Origin: Dactylonectria macrodidyma | Taxonomy: Eukaryota; Ascomycota; Sordariomycetes; Hypocreales; Nectriaceae | Assembly (NCBI GenBank): GCA_020744425.1 | Contig: JAGMUV010000058.1 | Location: 48,491 to 112,490, forward strand | Length of the DNA: 64,000 nt | Reading direction: 5' to 3' | In this document: positions 1-9,800 of the stretch, piece by piece | Layout of the letters: each line of letters opens with the position of its first letter | Position numbering within the stretch: the stretch's first letter is position 1 | Notes under the pieces: generated by a model | What the model was told of the DNA's origin: nothing | Database searches by the model: none | What the model saw: the letters and a program-made list of their open reading frames with translations, nothing else | Translations under genes and position numbers: made by a program

Positions 1-693
1 TAAAGTATAAGGAAAGTTAAAATAACACTCCTTTTCTAAATTAGTAATATTAGCTACTTTAATATTTATAATAATACTTTTTATATCCTTTATTAAATTA
101 CTAATTCTCTTCTTTATATATAAATAGTATATAGTATTATACTTATAGTACTAATAATAGTTAACGATTTATAAGACCTATAGGAATATTCTCTTTATAT
201 TTAGAGGATTTATACTTAAAGGATTACTCTTACTTTAAAGTATACTCTTACTTAGTTTAGAGCTAATAGTAATAATATAGAATCCTTATATATATATAAA
301 TATATTATAAGCTGCTTTATTCTTTATATTAGCCTTAGAGGAATTATTTATTTAGTATAAGCTATAGTTATATAAGCTATTATAGCCTTACTATTTATAC
401 TAACTCTAATAGTCTATAATACTAAACTTTTTACTTAGAATGATATTTTAAAATAGAGTGTATTAATAATAGAAGTAAAAAGTAATAATATAAGAGTTGT
501 ATTATAATAAGTAATATAATAGAGCTATTCTCTTTAGCTTAGTTATAGTTAACTAGTCTTTATATTAAAGTATATATTAGTAAAGGCTTTACTAATATAA
601 ATCTATTAAGCTAAATGTAATAAATACTTTAAGATAGTTAAGGTTATAGTTATATACCTTAAGTTCTTACATCTTCTTATTTTAAAAGGAATA
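1..693. other. AT-rich RIP-like DNA, no gene
   Basis: Extremely AT-rich sequence dominated by TA dinucleotides with few CA or TG dinucleotides, the pattern left by RIP (CpA to TpA). No open frame of useful length and no recognisable domain was found in any frame. Confidence 0.7.
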
Positions 694-1128
694 ACATATG
701 TTATAAGCGAGCGTTACAGACAAGCGAGCGTCGCATTATACTATACAGCTAAAAATATAAATTTCAAATTTTCTAAAACAGGCTATATAGCCCTAGGATT
801 TTTAAGAAAATAATTTTAAATATTTAATTAAAAAAGTTATAAGATTATATTTTTATTAGATTTTTTATTAATTTAATTAATCTTTTAAAATTAAAAATAA
901 GAAAAAAAACAGTATGAATAAGATTTTTCTAAATAACTTTATAAGAAATTTTTCTAATAATTTAAAAAAAACTCATAATTATTATTATATATTTAGTAAA
1001 TATATTTTGAACATTATAGCTATTTTTAGCTTAATTTTAATTTTTAAGAATTTTTTAAATTTTGCAATTTAAGGTAAAAATCAGAGTGCGACGCTCGCTT
1101 GTTTATAACGCTCGCTTATTATATACAT
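694..1128. mobile_element. MITE 1 (Fot/pogo-type ends)
   Basis: A 435-bp element flanked by TA on both sides. The ends are inverted repeats: the left carries AAGCGAGCGT twice, starting 17 bp apart, and the right carries the reverse complement (ACGCTCGCTT twice). The inside is AT-rich and non-coding. It has the end architecture of the Fot-type elements nearby, so it is read as a non-autonomous derivative. Confidence 0.8.
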
Positions 1129-1503
1129 TATATATTATAAATAGACATTATATATCTTATAATTAAATTAATTAATACTTATACTTTAGAATCCTTATTC
1201 TATTTAAGTATTATAATAAGCTGCTTTTATATAAGTAGTTTATATATATTATTATATTACTTTATAAAGAATTTAGACTTTATATATACTTATAATTATA
1301 TTAAAGTATTAAAAGTAATAAAGCAAAAGATAAAATAATATATAAAATGCTTATTATATTAGTATATTATATACTTAATAAGTCTTATAATTAATAGAGT
1401 ATAATTAAGGCTTAATAAAGTCTGTGTTATAATTAAAAAAGAAGTAAGAAAAGGCTAAAGAGAGTAATATATAAAAGTGATTGAACTTTTTAATAAGTAT
1501 ATA
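1129..1503. other. AT-rich RIP-like spacer
   Basis: AT-rich sequence between MITE 1 and a solo LTR. Nothing coding is visible. Confidence 0.6.
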
Positions 1504-1769
1504 TGTCAGGGCTGGTTACACACAAGGGAGTGAAGAGGTCGGCACACTGCTAGACAGCAGCTAGATAGTAGATTGATAGGTAGGTGGTCTAAGGTGACGG
1601 GACTGATCTCTGACTCTCTCTCTCACCAAGCTGTAACAGCTGCTCTTTATGCTGCCGGGCCTGACTAGGCCGGCGACTTCCATCGGCTTCTGCCGGCGCT
1701 TGCGGCCCGGCTAGGACCTCTTCCGGTCTCAGCTACGTCTCGGCCGGCTGTGCCCTTTGGCTCCTGACA
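1504..1769 (+). mobile_element. Solo LTR, family A, copy 1
   Basis: A 266-bp, GC-rich island in AT-rich DNA. It begins TGTCAGGG and ends CCTGACA, and is flanked on both sides by the 5-bp direct duplication ATATA. TG...CA ends with a 5-bp duplication indicate a solo LTR left by LTR-LTR recombination. The copy at 2718-3184 is the same family in opposite orientation, sharing about 35 bp at the outer end nearly base for base. The GC-rich, un-RIPed state implies insertion after the surroundings decayed, or escape through small size. Confidence 0.8.
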
Positions 1770-1774
1770 ATATA

Positions 1775-2666
1775 ATATATATTTAAGAGCTCTAGCTTAT
1801 GTTATACTTAAGTCTAGGAGCTTAAAGAAAGTCTAGAGCTATCTTTCAGTCTTTTAATAAGAATAGCCTAAAGAGCATTAAGCTTTATATCTTTAGCTAA
1901 AAGATCTAGTACTATAACCTCATCCTTTAAGTCTAGTTCTGCTTTTTACTTATCCTTAGGCTTAATATTTATAGCCTTTACTTAATTTTAAAGAATAGTA
2001 TTTAGTATATTACTATTCTAAGGTAATTAGCTTAGCTACTCTTTATTAATAATAATATATTAATACATAGAATAATAGTACTAAAAGTAGTTAAGTTAGA
2101 TAATAACTACTAATAGTGTACTTAAAACTAGTAAGTAAACTATTAGCTAAGTATTATATAGAATAATATATTTATAAGATAGAGTAATATAGTATTCACT
2201 TTCTAAAGTAACAGGGGGAGTTAGTAATATATTAAAGCTAAGGGCCTATTAGTTAAAATAACTCGGACTTTTAATTAGCTGACTAATCTGAGTGCTGGTC
2301 TTAATAAAGCTATTAATAAGGATAACTGGAATTAGTCTGAGATAAAAAGCAGAGATAACTCAGACACAGATAGCAATCAATTATGTTCTTACCTACCTTT
2401 ATTTTTAAGTTATTGAATTGTTTTTAATATCATTATAATAAGATTTATTTAATTAACTAGAATATCTGATTTATTTTCTAGCCAGCCACTTAATTGCAGC
2501 TCTAGCCCTTTTTTTATTTATTTTATTTTATAAGTCTTGTCTATCCTCGCTCTGCTTTGCATCCTGCCTACCTTATAGCATCCGTTACTTTAGGTAGTAG
2601 TATCCCTCTTGTCCCCCTGTTTAATATAGTAATATACTAAACTAATCTTATAAAGAAAGTGAATTA
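1775..2666. other. AT-rich RIP-like DNA, no gene
   Basis: AT-rich stretch with scattered GC-richer patches around 2250-2350 and 2500-2600. No domain or terminal repeat was recognised in it. Confidence 0.5.
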
Positions 2667-3335
2667 ATATACATAATAAGCGAGTTAGCAATACAAGCGA
2701 GTCAGAAACCATACTATTGTCAGAGGCCAAAAGCCACAAGAAGGGTCTATGGGGCACTAACTGCAGAAATCCACTGTCACACAGTGGCGGCCGCGCCTAA
2801 CAGCCACAATGTCGCAGCTACGTCGCAGGTTTGCCACAACTAGCTTTCAGCTAGCAAGTGGCTGAGGGAGTTATGGAACACGGGCTAAGCGCAACCGGCC
2901 GGATCCGAGAGCTCCGACCGGGTTACGAGAGACCCGGCCGGGCCGGAGTCTCAGGATTATGAAGACCAATCAAACCAGCTAGACCTAAGCAGCTAAGCTA
3001 CAGCTAGCTAGCTAGGGTATTGGAAGAAGGGATACTAGACCTGGCTATAAGAAGAGCTACTAAAGGGCGAAGGCAAAGGGGGGGTCAGAGATCAATACAG
3101 TCACCAGCATCATTCCTACTAGCTAGCTGCTATCTCGCAGCGTGTCTGCCCTCTTCACTCCCTTGTGTGTAACCAGCCCTGACAACTATACAGCTAAAAT
3201 AAGCAATTTTAGATTTCTTAAAACTAGATATAAGACTTATTAAGATCTAAAAACACATTTTTAGAATAAATTAGAAAAAAAGTTATAAAATAGTATTTTT
3301 TTAAAGAATTTTAAAATTTTATTAAGCTAATTATA
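2667..3335 (+). mobile_element. MITE 2, interrupted and missing its right half
   Basis: The left end carries the bipartite motif (AAGCGAGT, then AAGCGAGTCAG 17 bp on) after a TA. The interior resembles the left half of the intact MITE at 14930-15355 closely. It is split by a solo LTR at 2718-3184; removing that and one copy of ACTAT restores the reading. The match stops exactly where the Fot-A element begins at 3336, and the expected right half is not found beyond Fot-A. Confidence 0.75.
2718..3184 (-). mobile_element. Solo LTR, family A, copy 2
   Basis: A 467-bp GC-rich insertion within MITE 2, flanked by the perfect 5-bp duplication ACTAT. Its right end (CAGCCCTGACA) is the reverse complement of the left end of the solo LTR at 1504, so the two copies face opposite ways. 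It is about 200 bp longer than copy 1. No retrotransposon coding remains. Confidence 0.82.
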
Positions 3336-5195
3336 ACGTACTCCACAAGTGAGTCGGTCACCCAAGTGAGTCGGTCAAAAATCTTAATCCTCAATATAGA
3401 ACATTAAATAAAAACACAACAAAGCATCTAATCAATTAAAACTAATTGCTATTCTCTTCACTAGACGTCTTAATAACTACCTGACATGTCCTTGCGTTAT
3501 GACCGGTCTTGCCGCATGTTCCACAACGCCTTTCCTTCGGTCGCGCCGACCCTCCTTGACCACGATTTCTCGACGATTCGGCCACTAGCTGCGCATCAAC
3601 ATCCTTCTGATCAATTGAATCCCTCCCTTCATCCAGAGTCATCTTTCCTCCATTACGGAGGCGTGTCTTTTTTGCTCTGCGCCGCTTACTAAGGGTCTCA
3701 TTCGCCTGTCGAAGGATCTGGTTCTCAGACTTCAATAACGCCATCTGATGCATTATTGCCTTCGTTCCCTTAGATAGCGACTCAATCGCTTCAAAAATAT
3801 ATGTCGGGGAGCTGCTTTGGTGCCTTTCAACTCGTCTTTTGAGAAATTCAGACTGAGAGCTAGCCTCAAGGACGGTCTTTGGGGTCTTCGAGACCCAAGG
3901 GTCAGGAAGGCTAGCTTCCTCCTCGACCGGTGTTGGAGTCCGTAGCTGGATATCAAGCTTCGATAGCACACTCTCCGGGTCTAGAGGAACAAGCCCTGCT
4001 CCTCTAAAACCCCCTCGAATGTTGCTTTCTGTCATTGCGGCTTGGTGGGCGGCGTAAAAGGCTGGAAAGAACTCGGTCTTCGAAATGTGGGTTATAGAGC
4101 ATCTGATCAAATGCTCTATTTCCCGACCATAGGCCTTTTTGAGCGGCCCAAAGCACCCGACATCGAGAGGTTGAAGTAGGTGAGACGAATGAGGCGGCAT
4201 ACAAAGCGTGATGATGTTGTTTTCCTCGCAATATAGCTCAAAGTCGGTCGAGTGGTGGCTTTCGTGCCCATCGAGGATCAGAAGGCGATAGCGACCATTT
4301 GATCGGGTCTTTGTGTGCCGATCGAAGTGCTTGATCCACTCAAGACCCGTCTCGTTGTCGGTCCAGCCATTTTTGGTCGTGGCGATAGCCCAATCGCCCG
4401 GGAGGTTGCTTTCTTGATACCAGCTGGCGAGGTGATATTGGCCCGCAACCACGATGAACGGCTGGATTGCCCAACCTTCCGCATTAATAGCCTGGATGAC
4501 TGTAACCCATTCCCGGTTTCCAGGCTGGACTGATTTCGCCTTTCCACGCCGTTCTGCGCCTGTAACAACCATTCCGCTTGCGATCATACCCATCATAAAG
4601 CCAGTCTCGTCAAAGTTATAGATATCAGCTAGGGTGATGCCGTATTTCGCGATTGTGTTCGCTACGAGCGAGAACCACTCACGAATGAGGGTCGGATCTT
4701 CGCATTTGGCTCTCTGGTAATCATATTTGCGATTAAAACGCGTCGTAAGCTCTGGTTGTCGCCTAACGAAGTTGGAAGCCCAGTTCTTTCCGACAGGTGA
4801 CGCGTCGCGGTCGGCAAGCAGTCGGTTAGCCATTTCTTCCACACCACGAAGTCGCGGGGGAAATCCTCGTGAATCTAGGTCGAGAATATACTCAATAAGA
4901 GTCTGTTCCTCTAGATCAGATAGTTTACGTGATTTAGGGATAATATCGCCTCGGAAGGGTCTGCCATTATGTCGGTCAAGAAGAGTACTATAATGGGCTT
5001 CATAGATCCTTGCGGCGCGTCGGAGACTTAGTTTTGGGTCATTTCGGTAGGCTTGAAGGGCAAGAATGATATTTGACTCGTTATTTGATTGTGACATGTT
5101 TTGTGGTAGAGAAATAGATGATTAGATGCAAAGAGAGGAGGTTGACGGATTTTTGACCGACTCACTTGGGCGACCGACCCACTTGTGGAGTACGT
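3336..5195 (-). mobile_element. Fot1/pogo-family DNA transposon Fot-A, intact
   Basis: An 1860-bp element flanked by TA duplications (3334-3335 and 5196-5197). The inverted repeats of nearly 50 bp begin ACGTACTCCACAAGTG and contain AAGTGAGTCGG twice, 17 bp apart; the right copy differs from the left at only two positions in this stretch. The interior holds one uninterrupted 551-residue transposase. Composition is normal and no RIP damage is visible, unlike related copies at 12860-16219 and 22150-23458, so this is a recent insertion and possibly functional. Confidence 0.9.
3442..5097 (-). CDS. Fot1/pogo-type transposase (DDE_1) with C-terminal zinc knuckle
   Basis: A 551-aa cut-and-paste transposase. 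Residues about 10-130 form a psq/CENP-B type helix-turn-helix pair that would bind the terminal repeats. The catalytic DDE_1 core follows, with the three carboxylates in NFDETGF (about 162), LLILDGHESH (about 275) and LLQPLDVG (about 311). Near the C-terminus is a retroviral-type zinc knuckle, CGTCGKTGHNARTC (CX2CX4HX4C, about 528-541), after a basic segment. The knuckle is not part of a minimal Fot1 transposase. The single ORF has no stops. The RIPed relatives at 13-16 kb and 22 kb can be aligned to it along most of its length, including the knuckle. Confidence 0.92.
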   Translation of the reverse strand: MSQSNNESNIILALQAYRNDPKLSLRRAARIYEAHYSTLLDRHNGRPFRGDIIPKSRKLSDLEEQTLIEYILDLDSRGFPPRLRGVEEMANRLLADRDASPVGKNWASNFVRRQPELTTRFNRKYDYQRAKCEDPTLIREWFSLVANTIAKYGITLADIYNFDETGFMMGMIASGMVVTGAERRGKAKSVQPGNREWVTVIQAINAEGWAIQPFIVVAGQYHLASWYQESNLPGDWAIATTKNGWTDNETGLEWIKHFDRHTKTRSNGRYRLLILDGHESHHSTDFELYCEENNIITLCMPPHSSHLLQPLDVGCFGPLKKAYGREIEHLIRCSITHISKTEFFPAFYAAHQAAMTESNIRGGFRGAGLVPLDPESVLSKLDIQLRTPTPVEEEASLPDPWVSKTPKTVLEASSQSEFLKRRVERHQSSSPTYIFEAIESLSKGTKAIMHQMALLKSENQILRQANETLSKRRRAKKTRLRNGGKMTLDEGRDSIDQKDVDAQLVAESSRNRGQGGSARPKERRCGTCGKTGHNARTCQVVIKTSSEENSN

Positions 5196-5349
5196 TATCT
5201 ATATAAAATTTTAGACTAATCAGAAACTTTTAGTCAATCTTGTACTAGACCTTTATATTCAGAAAACTTAAGAACTAATATAAAGTCAGCCTTCGGCTGA
5301 ATTATTCCGGGTCCGGACTATGTAACTCTGTGATTTTCGAACTTAATCC
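5196..5349. other. Short spacer between Fot-A and the Copia element
   Basis: About 150 bp, AT-rich then mixed composition. It holds the AATCC target copy (5345-5349) of the Copia insertion. Nothing coding is visible. Confidence 0.6.
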
Positions 5350-5566
5350 TGTTAGATTGGACCATGCGCCCGGCATCAGACCGGGTGGGTCATGTGTTCA
5401 GTTGCCTAGCACTTTGCCACAAGGCTTAGGAATCAGCTTCTAGCTGATTCTACACAGCACAGAACAGGTATATAAAGCTTGCTCTGATACCTCGGAATAA
5501 GAAGAGAGGAGGAGAGACATATAATATACACGATTAATATCAGAGTGCCACGCTAGCTTTCCGACA
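5350..5566 (+). repeat. Copia 5' LTR
   Basis: 217 bp, with a TATATAAAG promoter box at 5469-5477 that should drive the genomic RNA. It appears to match the 3' LTR base for base. The first 13 bases (TGTTAGATTGGAC) also occur inside the insertion at 14027-14542. Confidence 0.93.
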
Positions 5567-5585
5567 ATTAAGAGTCTCATACGCT
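5567..5585 (+). promoter_or_regulatory. Copia primer-binding site, probably tRNA-Lys(CUU) anticodon half
   Basis: Directly after the 5' LTR comes ATTAAGAGTCTCA. Its complement TGAGACTCTTAAT looks like the anticodon arm of tRNA-Lys with anticodon CUU. Copia elements commonly prime with a half-tRNA cut in the anticodon loop, so this position fits. The tRNA identity is inferred from memory of fungal tRNA-Lys. The TRIM element at 23021 uses the same 13 bases. Confidence 0.6.
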
Positions 5586-5648
5586 ATATCATTACCCGAT
5601 TGAATACCTAACTGAGGACGGATTGCAAGCGAACACTCGCTAAGAATA

Positions 5649-6836
5649 ATGACTACCAGACTCGTCACAGGAGAGGATTGGATCACCTGGTTCAAGACCC
5701 TCAAGACGAAAGCAACGAACGAGAACCTCTGGGACTATCTTGACCCAACAAAGACCAACAAACCGGAGCTGAACATCAAGGAACCTGTTCCCCCTAACAT
5801 CCGGAAGTTCCGCAAGAGGAACGCGGTAAACACTCGAGGAACGCTCGCCGACACTCCGTCGACCTCGACACAGAGCACCGATACGATCATAGCCCGGGGA
5901 GACGACGAAGACCCTCACTTCTACGAAGGAGACAACATAGCTATCCAAGCTCAAGACGTCGAAGAGCTGACAGAGAAGGGTCTCCGAACATACAACGCGT
6001 TATGGACCAACTACGAACACCGCAACAAGCTATACATCCAGTCAGTTACGAAAGTGAAGACTATCCAAAACTGGGTCATGGATACGATCGATGAATCCCA
6101 CTCTCGACACCATTGCCTAGCGGAAAAATCCCTGACGGATTGGATCCAATCGATCTATAATGAGTTCTCTCTTGCCGCAGACGAACGCAAGCAGAAGGCT
6201 CGCCGAACGTACCGCGAGATCCTAGCTGAACCGCGCTCCAAGAAGATCACTACCTATCAGGCTACTGGAGACTGGCTCACGCGATGGCGGAACGCTATTA
6301 ACGAAGCCCAAGATGTCAAGCTCCAGGAAGCAACAGAGCCCGACCAGTGGCTCAATGACCTGACAGATGCCCTACGGTCTACACCGATGGAGTCATGGAT
6401 CAATGCCTACAACGTCACCCAAACGGACCAGGTCAGAGCAGGCACACTCACCGTCGGCCCGGTCACGGCAGACATCCGTCGAGCGATCGGCAGCCAACCG
6501 GAGCTTCTAAAGAAGACAAGAATTGCACAGGGTGCCTTCCACAGCGGAGGTGGCCAAGAAGAAGAAGAAGGAAAAGACGATCACTCAACGAACGCTCGCC
6601 GAGGAGGCAGTAAGAAGCGGCCACGAGGAAGCATTAGAGACGACAGAGAAAGCAAGTGCCCAGCCTGCTTTCGTCGCCACCCGCTTGTGAAGTGCTACTA
6701 TGCATTCCCAGAAAAGAAGCCAGAATACTTCGATCTAACCCCCTGGATCGAAGAGAAGGTCAACAAGCGGATCGAAAAGAACGAAGACAACCTCGCCGAT
6801 CGTATCCGGAAGATCAAGCTAGAAGGATCCGCGTGA
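5649..6836 (+). CDS. Copia Gag
   Basis: A 395-aa capsid polyprotein that would form the virus-like particle. The first ATG after the LTR and primer site begins the frame. The central part (about 90-260) resembles Copia-type gag. A basic stretch near 310-335 is followed by a CCHC-like knuckle, CPACFRRHPLVKC (CX2CX3HX4C, one residue short in spacing), about 336-348, probably for RNA packaging. The frame ends in TGA, yet the same frame continues open into protease, so this stop may be the point at which Gag and Gag-Pol are apportioned. Confidence 0.85.
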   Translation: MTTRLVTGEDWITWFKTLKTKATNENLWDYLDPTKTNKPELNIKEPVPPNIRKFRKRNAVNTRGTLADTPSTSTQSTDTIIARGDDEDPHFYEGDNIAIQAQDVEELTEKGLRTYNALWTNYEHRNKLYIQSVTKVKTIQNWVMDTIDESHSRHHCLAEKSLTDWIQSIYNEFSLAADERKQKARRTYREILAEPRSKKITTYQATGDWLTRWRNAINEAQDVKLQEATEPDQWLNDLTDALRSTPMESWINAYNVTQTDQVRAGTLTVGPVTADIRRAIGSQPELLKKTRIAQGAFHSGGGQEEEEGKDDHSTNARRGGSKKRPRGSIRDDRESKCPACFRRHPLVKCYYAFPEKKPEYFDLTPWIEEKVNKRIEKNEDNLADRIRKIKLEGSA

Positions 6837-9800
6837 CTCAGACCAGTCGGCTCTTGCAGCGCGAACGCTGGCCTAGTAGTCGGTGAACATTACCCGCTGC
6901 GAGATTCCGTCCTCCTAGACTCAGGAGCAACGCTAGACATCTTCCGTGACACATCGAGAATGAAGAACCTACGAGCAGCTCCTCTAGGAGACTTCTTCTG
7001 GTCAGGCACACAGCAAGTATTAATCGACGGATACGGAGAAGGAACTGTTATCCTAACCGCCGCCGATGGCTCGCCAAGGAAGCTTTCAGTCCCTAACGTT
7101 GCCCTATGTACGGCTCTCACTACCAATCTTATATCCTTCTCAAAGTTAAGAAAGAGAGGCATCTGGTGGGATACAAGACCAGGAAACAACTGTCTCAGAC
7201 GATCGGACCGAACTTTCCTTGGTGCCATCGACGAACGACAAGGACAACAGGTTCTCGAATGGAGAGAGAGTCAACCGATCACAACGAGTGATCAACAAGC
7301 ACACGCCGAGCCTCCGGCAAGCCTACATACCGACCAACCCCATAGAAGACACAAGCACACGTCGTGGACCCACAGACGACCCCTTCTTGGAGATACCCTC
7401 ACTTGGCACCGACGGCTTGGTCATCCAGGTCCTGATGCTCTGAGGTGCCTGACAACCGCCTCAAGGGGCGTTAGATTGAAGATGGAAGAGCCTGAGGGAC
7501 CGCAAAGGATCACGACCGTCGACTGTGATGCATGCGGTGTGGCGAAGGCTCACCGAATGATCAGACGGGCTCCGCGAGAAGCAACAGCTAGGGCAAAACC
7601 GGGTGACCGTATTGCTCTCGATTTCCATCCGATGACCCAAGGCTACGCTGGTTACACATCAGTCTGGATCTTTACAGATAGAGCCACCGGTTACTCATGG
7701 GACTACTATGCAGACAGTCGATCAACGCCCGCCCTATGCTTGGCGATCACTCGCTTTCTCAAGATGCTAGAAGTCCAATATTCCGTCAAAGTCAAGGCGA
7801 TCGAATGCGATAATGAGATTACAGAGATACACCCGCAGGTCGCAGAGCTGCTGAGAGATCGAGGAATACTCGCCGAGCCCTCAGCACCAAATACTCAAGC
7901 ACAGAATGGAGGCGCCGAACGCATAGCTGCCGTCATCATCCAGAAAGGCCGAGCGATGCGCGCAGGAGCTAAATTACCCGAATACCTATGGCCAGAGTCA
8001 ATAAAGGCAGCTACCTACTTATATAACCGCACGCCGTCAATGCATAGGAATCGGAAGACTCCGTATGAGCTGTTTCATAGCCATTTTCGCTCTGACGAGA
8101 CCACGAGACCTGACCTCTCGCACCTTCGAGCCTACGGTTGCAAAGTCTTTGCCCTCACAGCTGACGCACAGCTACGAAGAAACCGACTACGAAGACAGTC
8201 ACCAAGAGCCTGGATCGGCTTCCTAGTTGGCTACACATCAAGCAATTCCTTCAGAGTGTGGAACCCGCTAAACAAGGAGGTTTTCACCACCCGGGACGTA
8301 ACGTTCAACGAACGGCAACTATTCGACGGACGCTCGGAGAGCCTTCGGGACGATTTACTTAAGGAAGACCTTGAGGCCATCCAGAGGCGAATCCAAGAGC
8401 TGCTTCAAATACAGGAACACACAGAACAGTGGGTCTCACAGCCGCCAGATGACGAAGCAGACGAAATCCCAGACGAATCAGAAGACCATCACATCGCTGA
8501 ACACCCAGCGGATGATCAGGAACATGGGGAATCTCAGGAGACATCTGAGTGGTATACAACAGCTAAGTTTAAGTTACTTCCTACTCCTCCACAGTCGCCG
8601 CCTGCCGCGTTCTTCCACACCTTGGCCGATGGTCTCGGTGTGAAGGGGCGTGAGGAGGGAGAGGCAGACGACGAGATCACTCGCAGAGTGGTTATCGAAC
8701 AGTTGCCGAGACAGAGAATCTCCTTTAAATCAGCATTTCTAGCTGGGAGACTCCAATCGCCAAAACACCGCACGAGCAACCGCCGAGCGGTCTACGGCAG
8801 CCTGGCCAGCTCCGTTAGATCGTTTGACGGAGGAAGTGTGACTCAGCCTCATATAGAACCAGATGTGGGAAAGTGGTGTGCCAAAAGGGTTACTAGCTCT
8901 ACAAATATTACTGTGGGAAAGCCGAATGCCCGGGTTACTAGCTCTGCAAATATTACTGCAGGAAAGCCGAATGCCTTACTGGAGATAAGCTCTACATCTG
9001 GGGAGGAAAAGCAGCCCATTGTTGGTACACATTGGAGACTGTTGGAGCCGCTTCCTAGCTCGCATGCAAAGAGATCAAGTCATCCGTACCAGGATGCAAT
9101 ACTTACAGCTGAAAAGGCACACCTACAGAGTCACAAAGAGTCACAATCGTGGATCGAAGTCGCTAAGTCCGCAGCAAAAGGTCGGCGAGTGCTAGGCTGC
9201 CATTGGGTCTATGTCTATAAGCTCGATAAGCATGGGAGATTCCTAAAGATCAAAGCACGTCTCGTGGTGCGCGGCGACCAGCAAGCGATCGATAGCCGAG
9301 AAACCTACGCAGCAACTCTAGCGGGCATGTCATTCAGGACCCTCGTGGCCCTAGCCAACCGATTCGACTATGACATGTTGCAATACGATGCAGTTAACGC
9401 CTTCGTACATGCGAAGCTTGATGAAGAAATTTATATGGAGATGCCGAGAGGATATCAGAAGCCAGGGATTATCCTAAAACTGCAGAAAGCGCTCTATGGT
9501 CTCAGACGATCGCCTCTTCTGTGGCAAAAGCACTTCGAGAAGGGCTTGCTACAGGCAGGCTTTCGCCGAGTACCTGGCGAAGACTGCTGTTGGCTTCACG
9601 GAGATATCATCTTCTTCTTCTACGTGGATGATTGCGTCCTCTGCTTTCCAAGGCAGGTCAAACCCCAAGCAATGTCACTAATAGAAAACCTGCAGAAAAC
9701 CTATCACCTAGAAGGAGGCAAGTCTCTGCAATGGTTCCTAGGGATCGAAGTGATCCGAGACCGTGGAAACCATCGCCTGTGGCTCTCACAGTCCTCTTAC

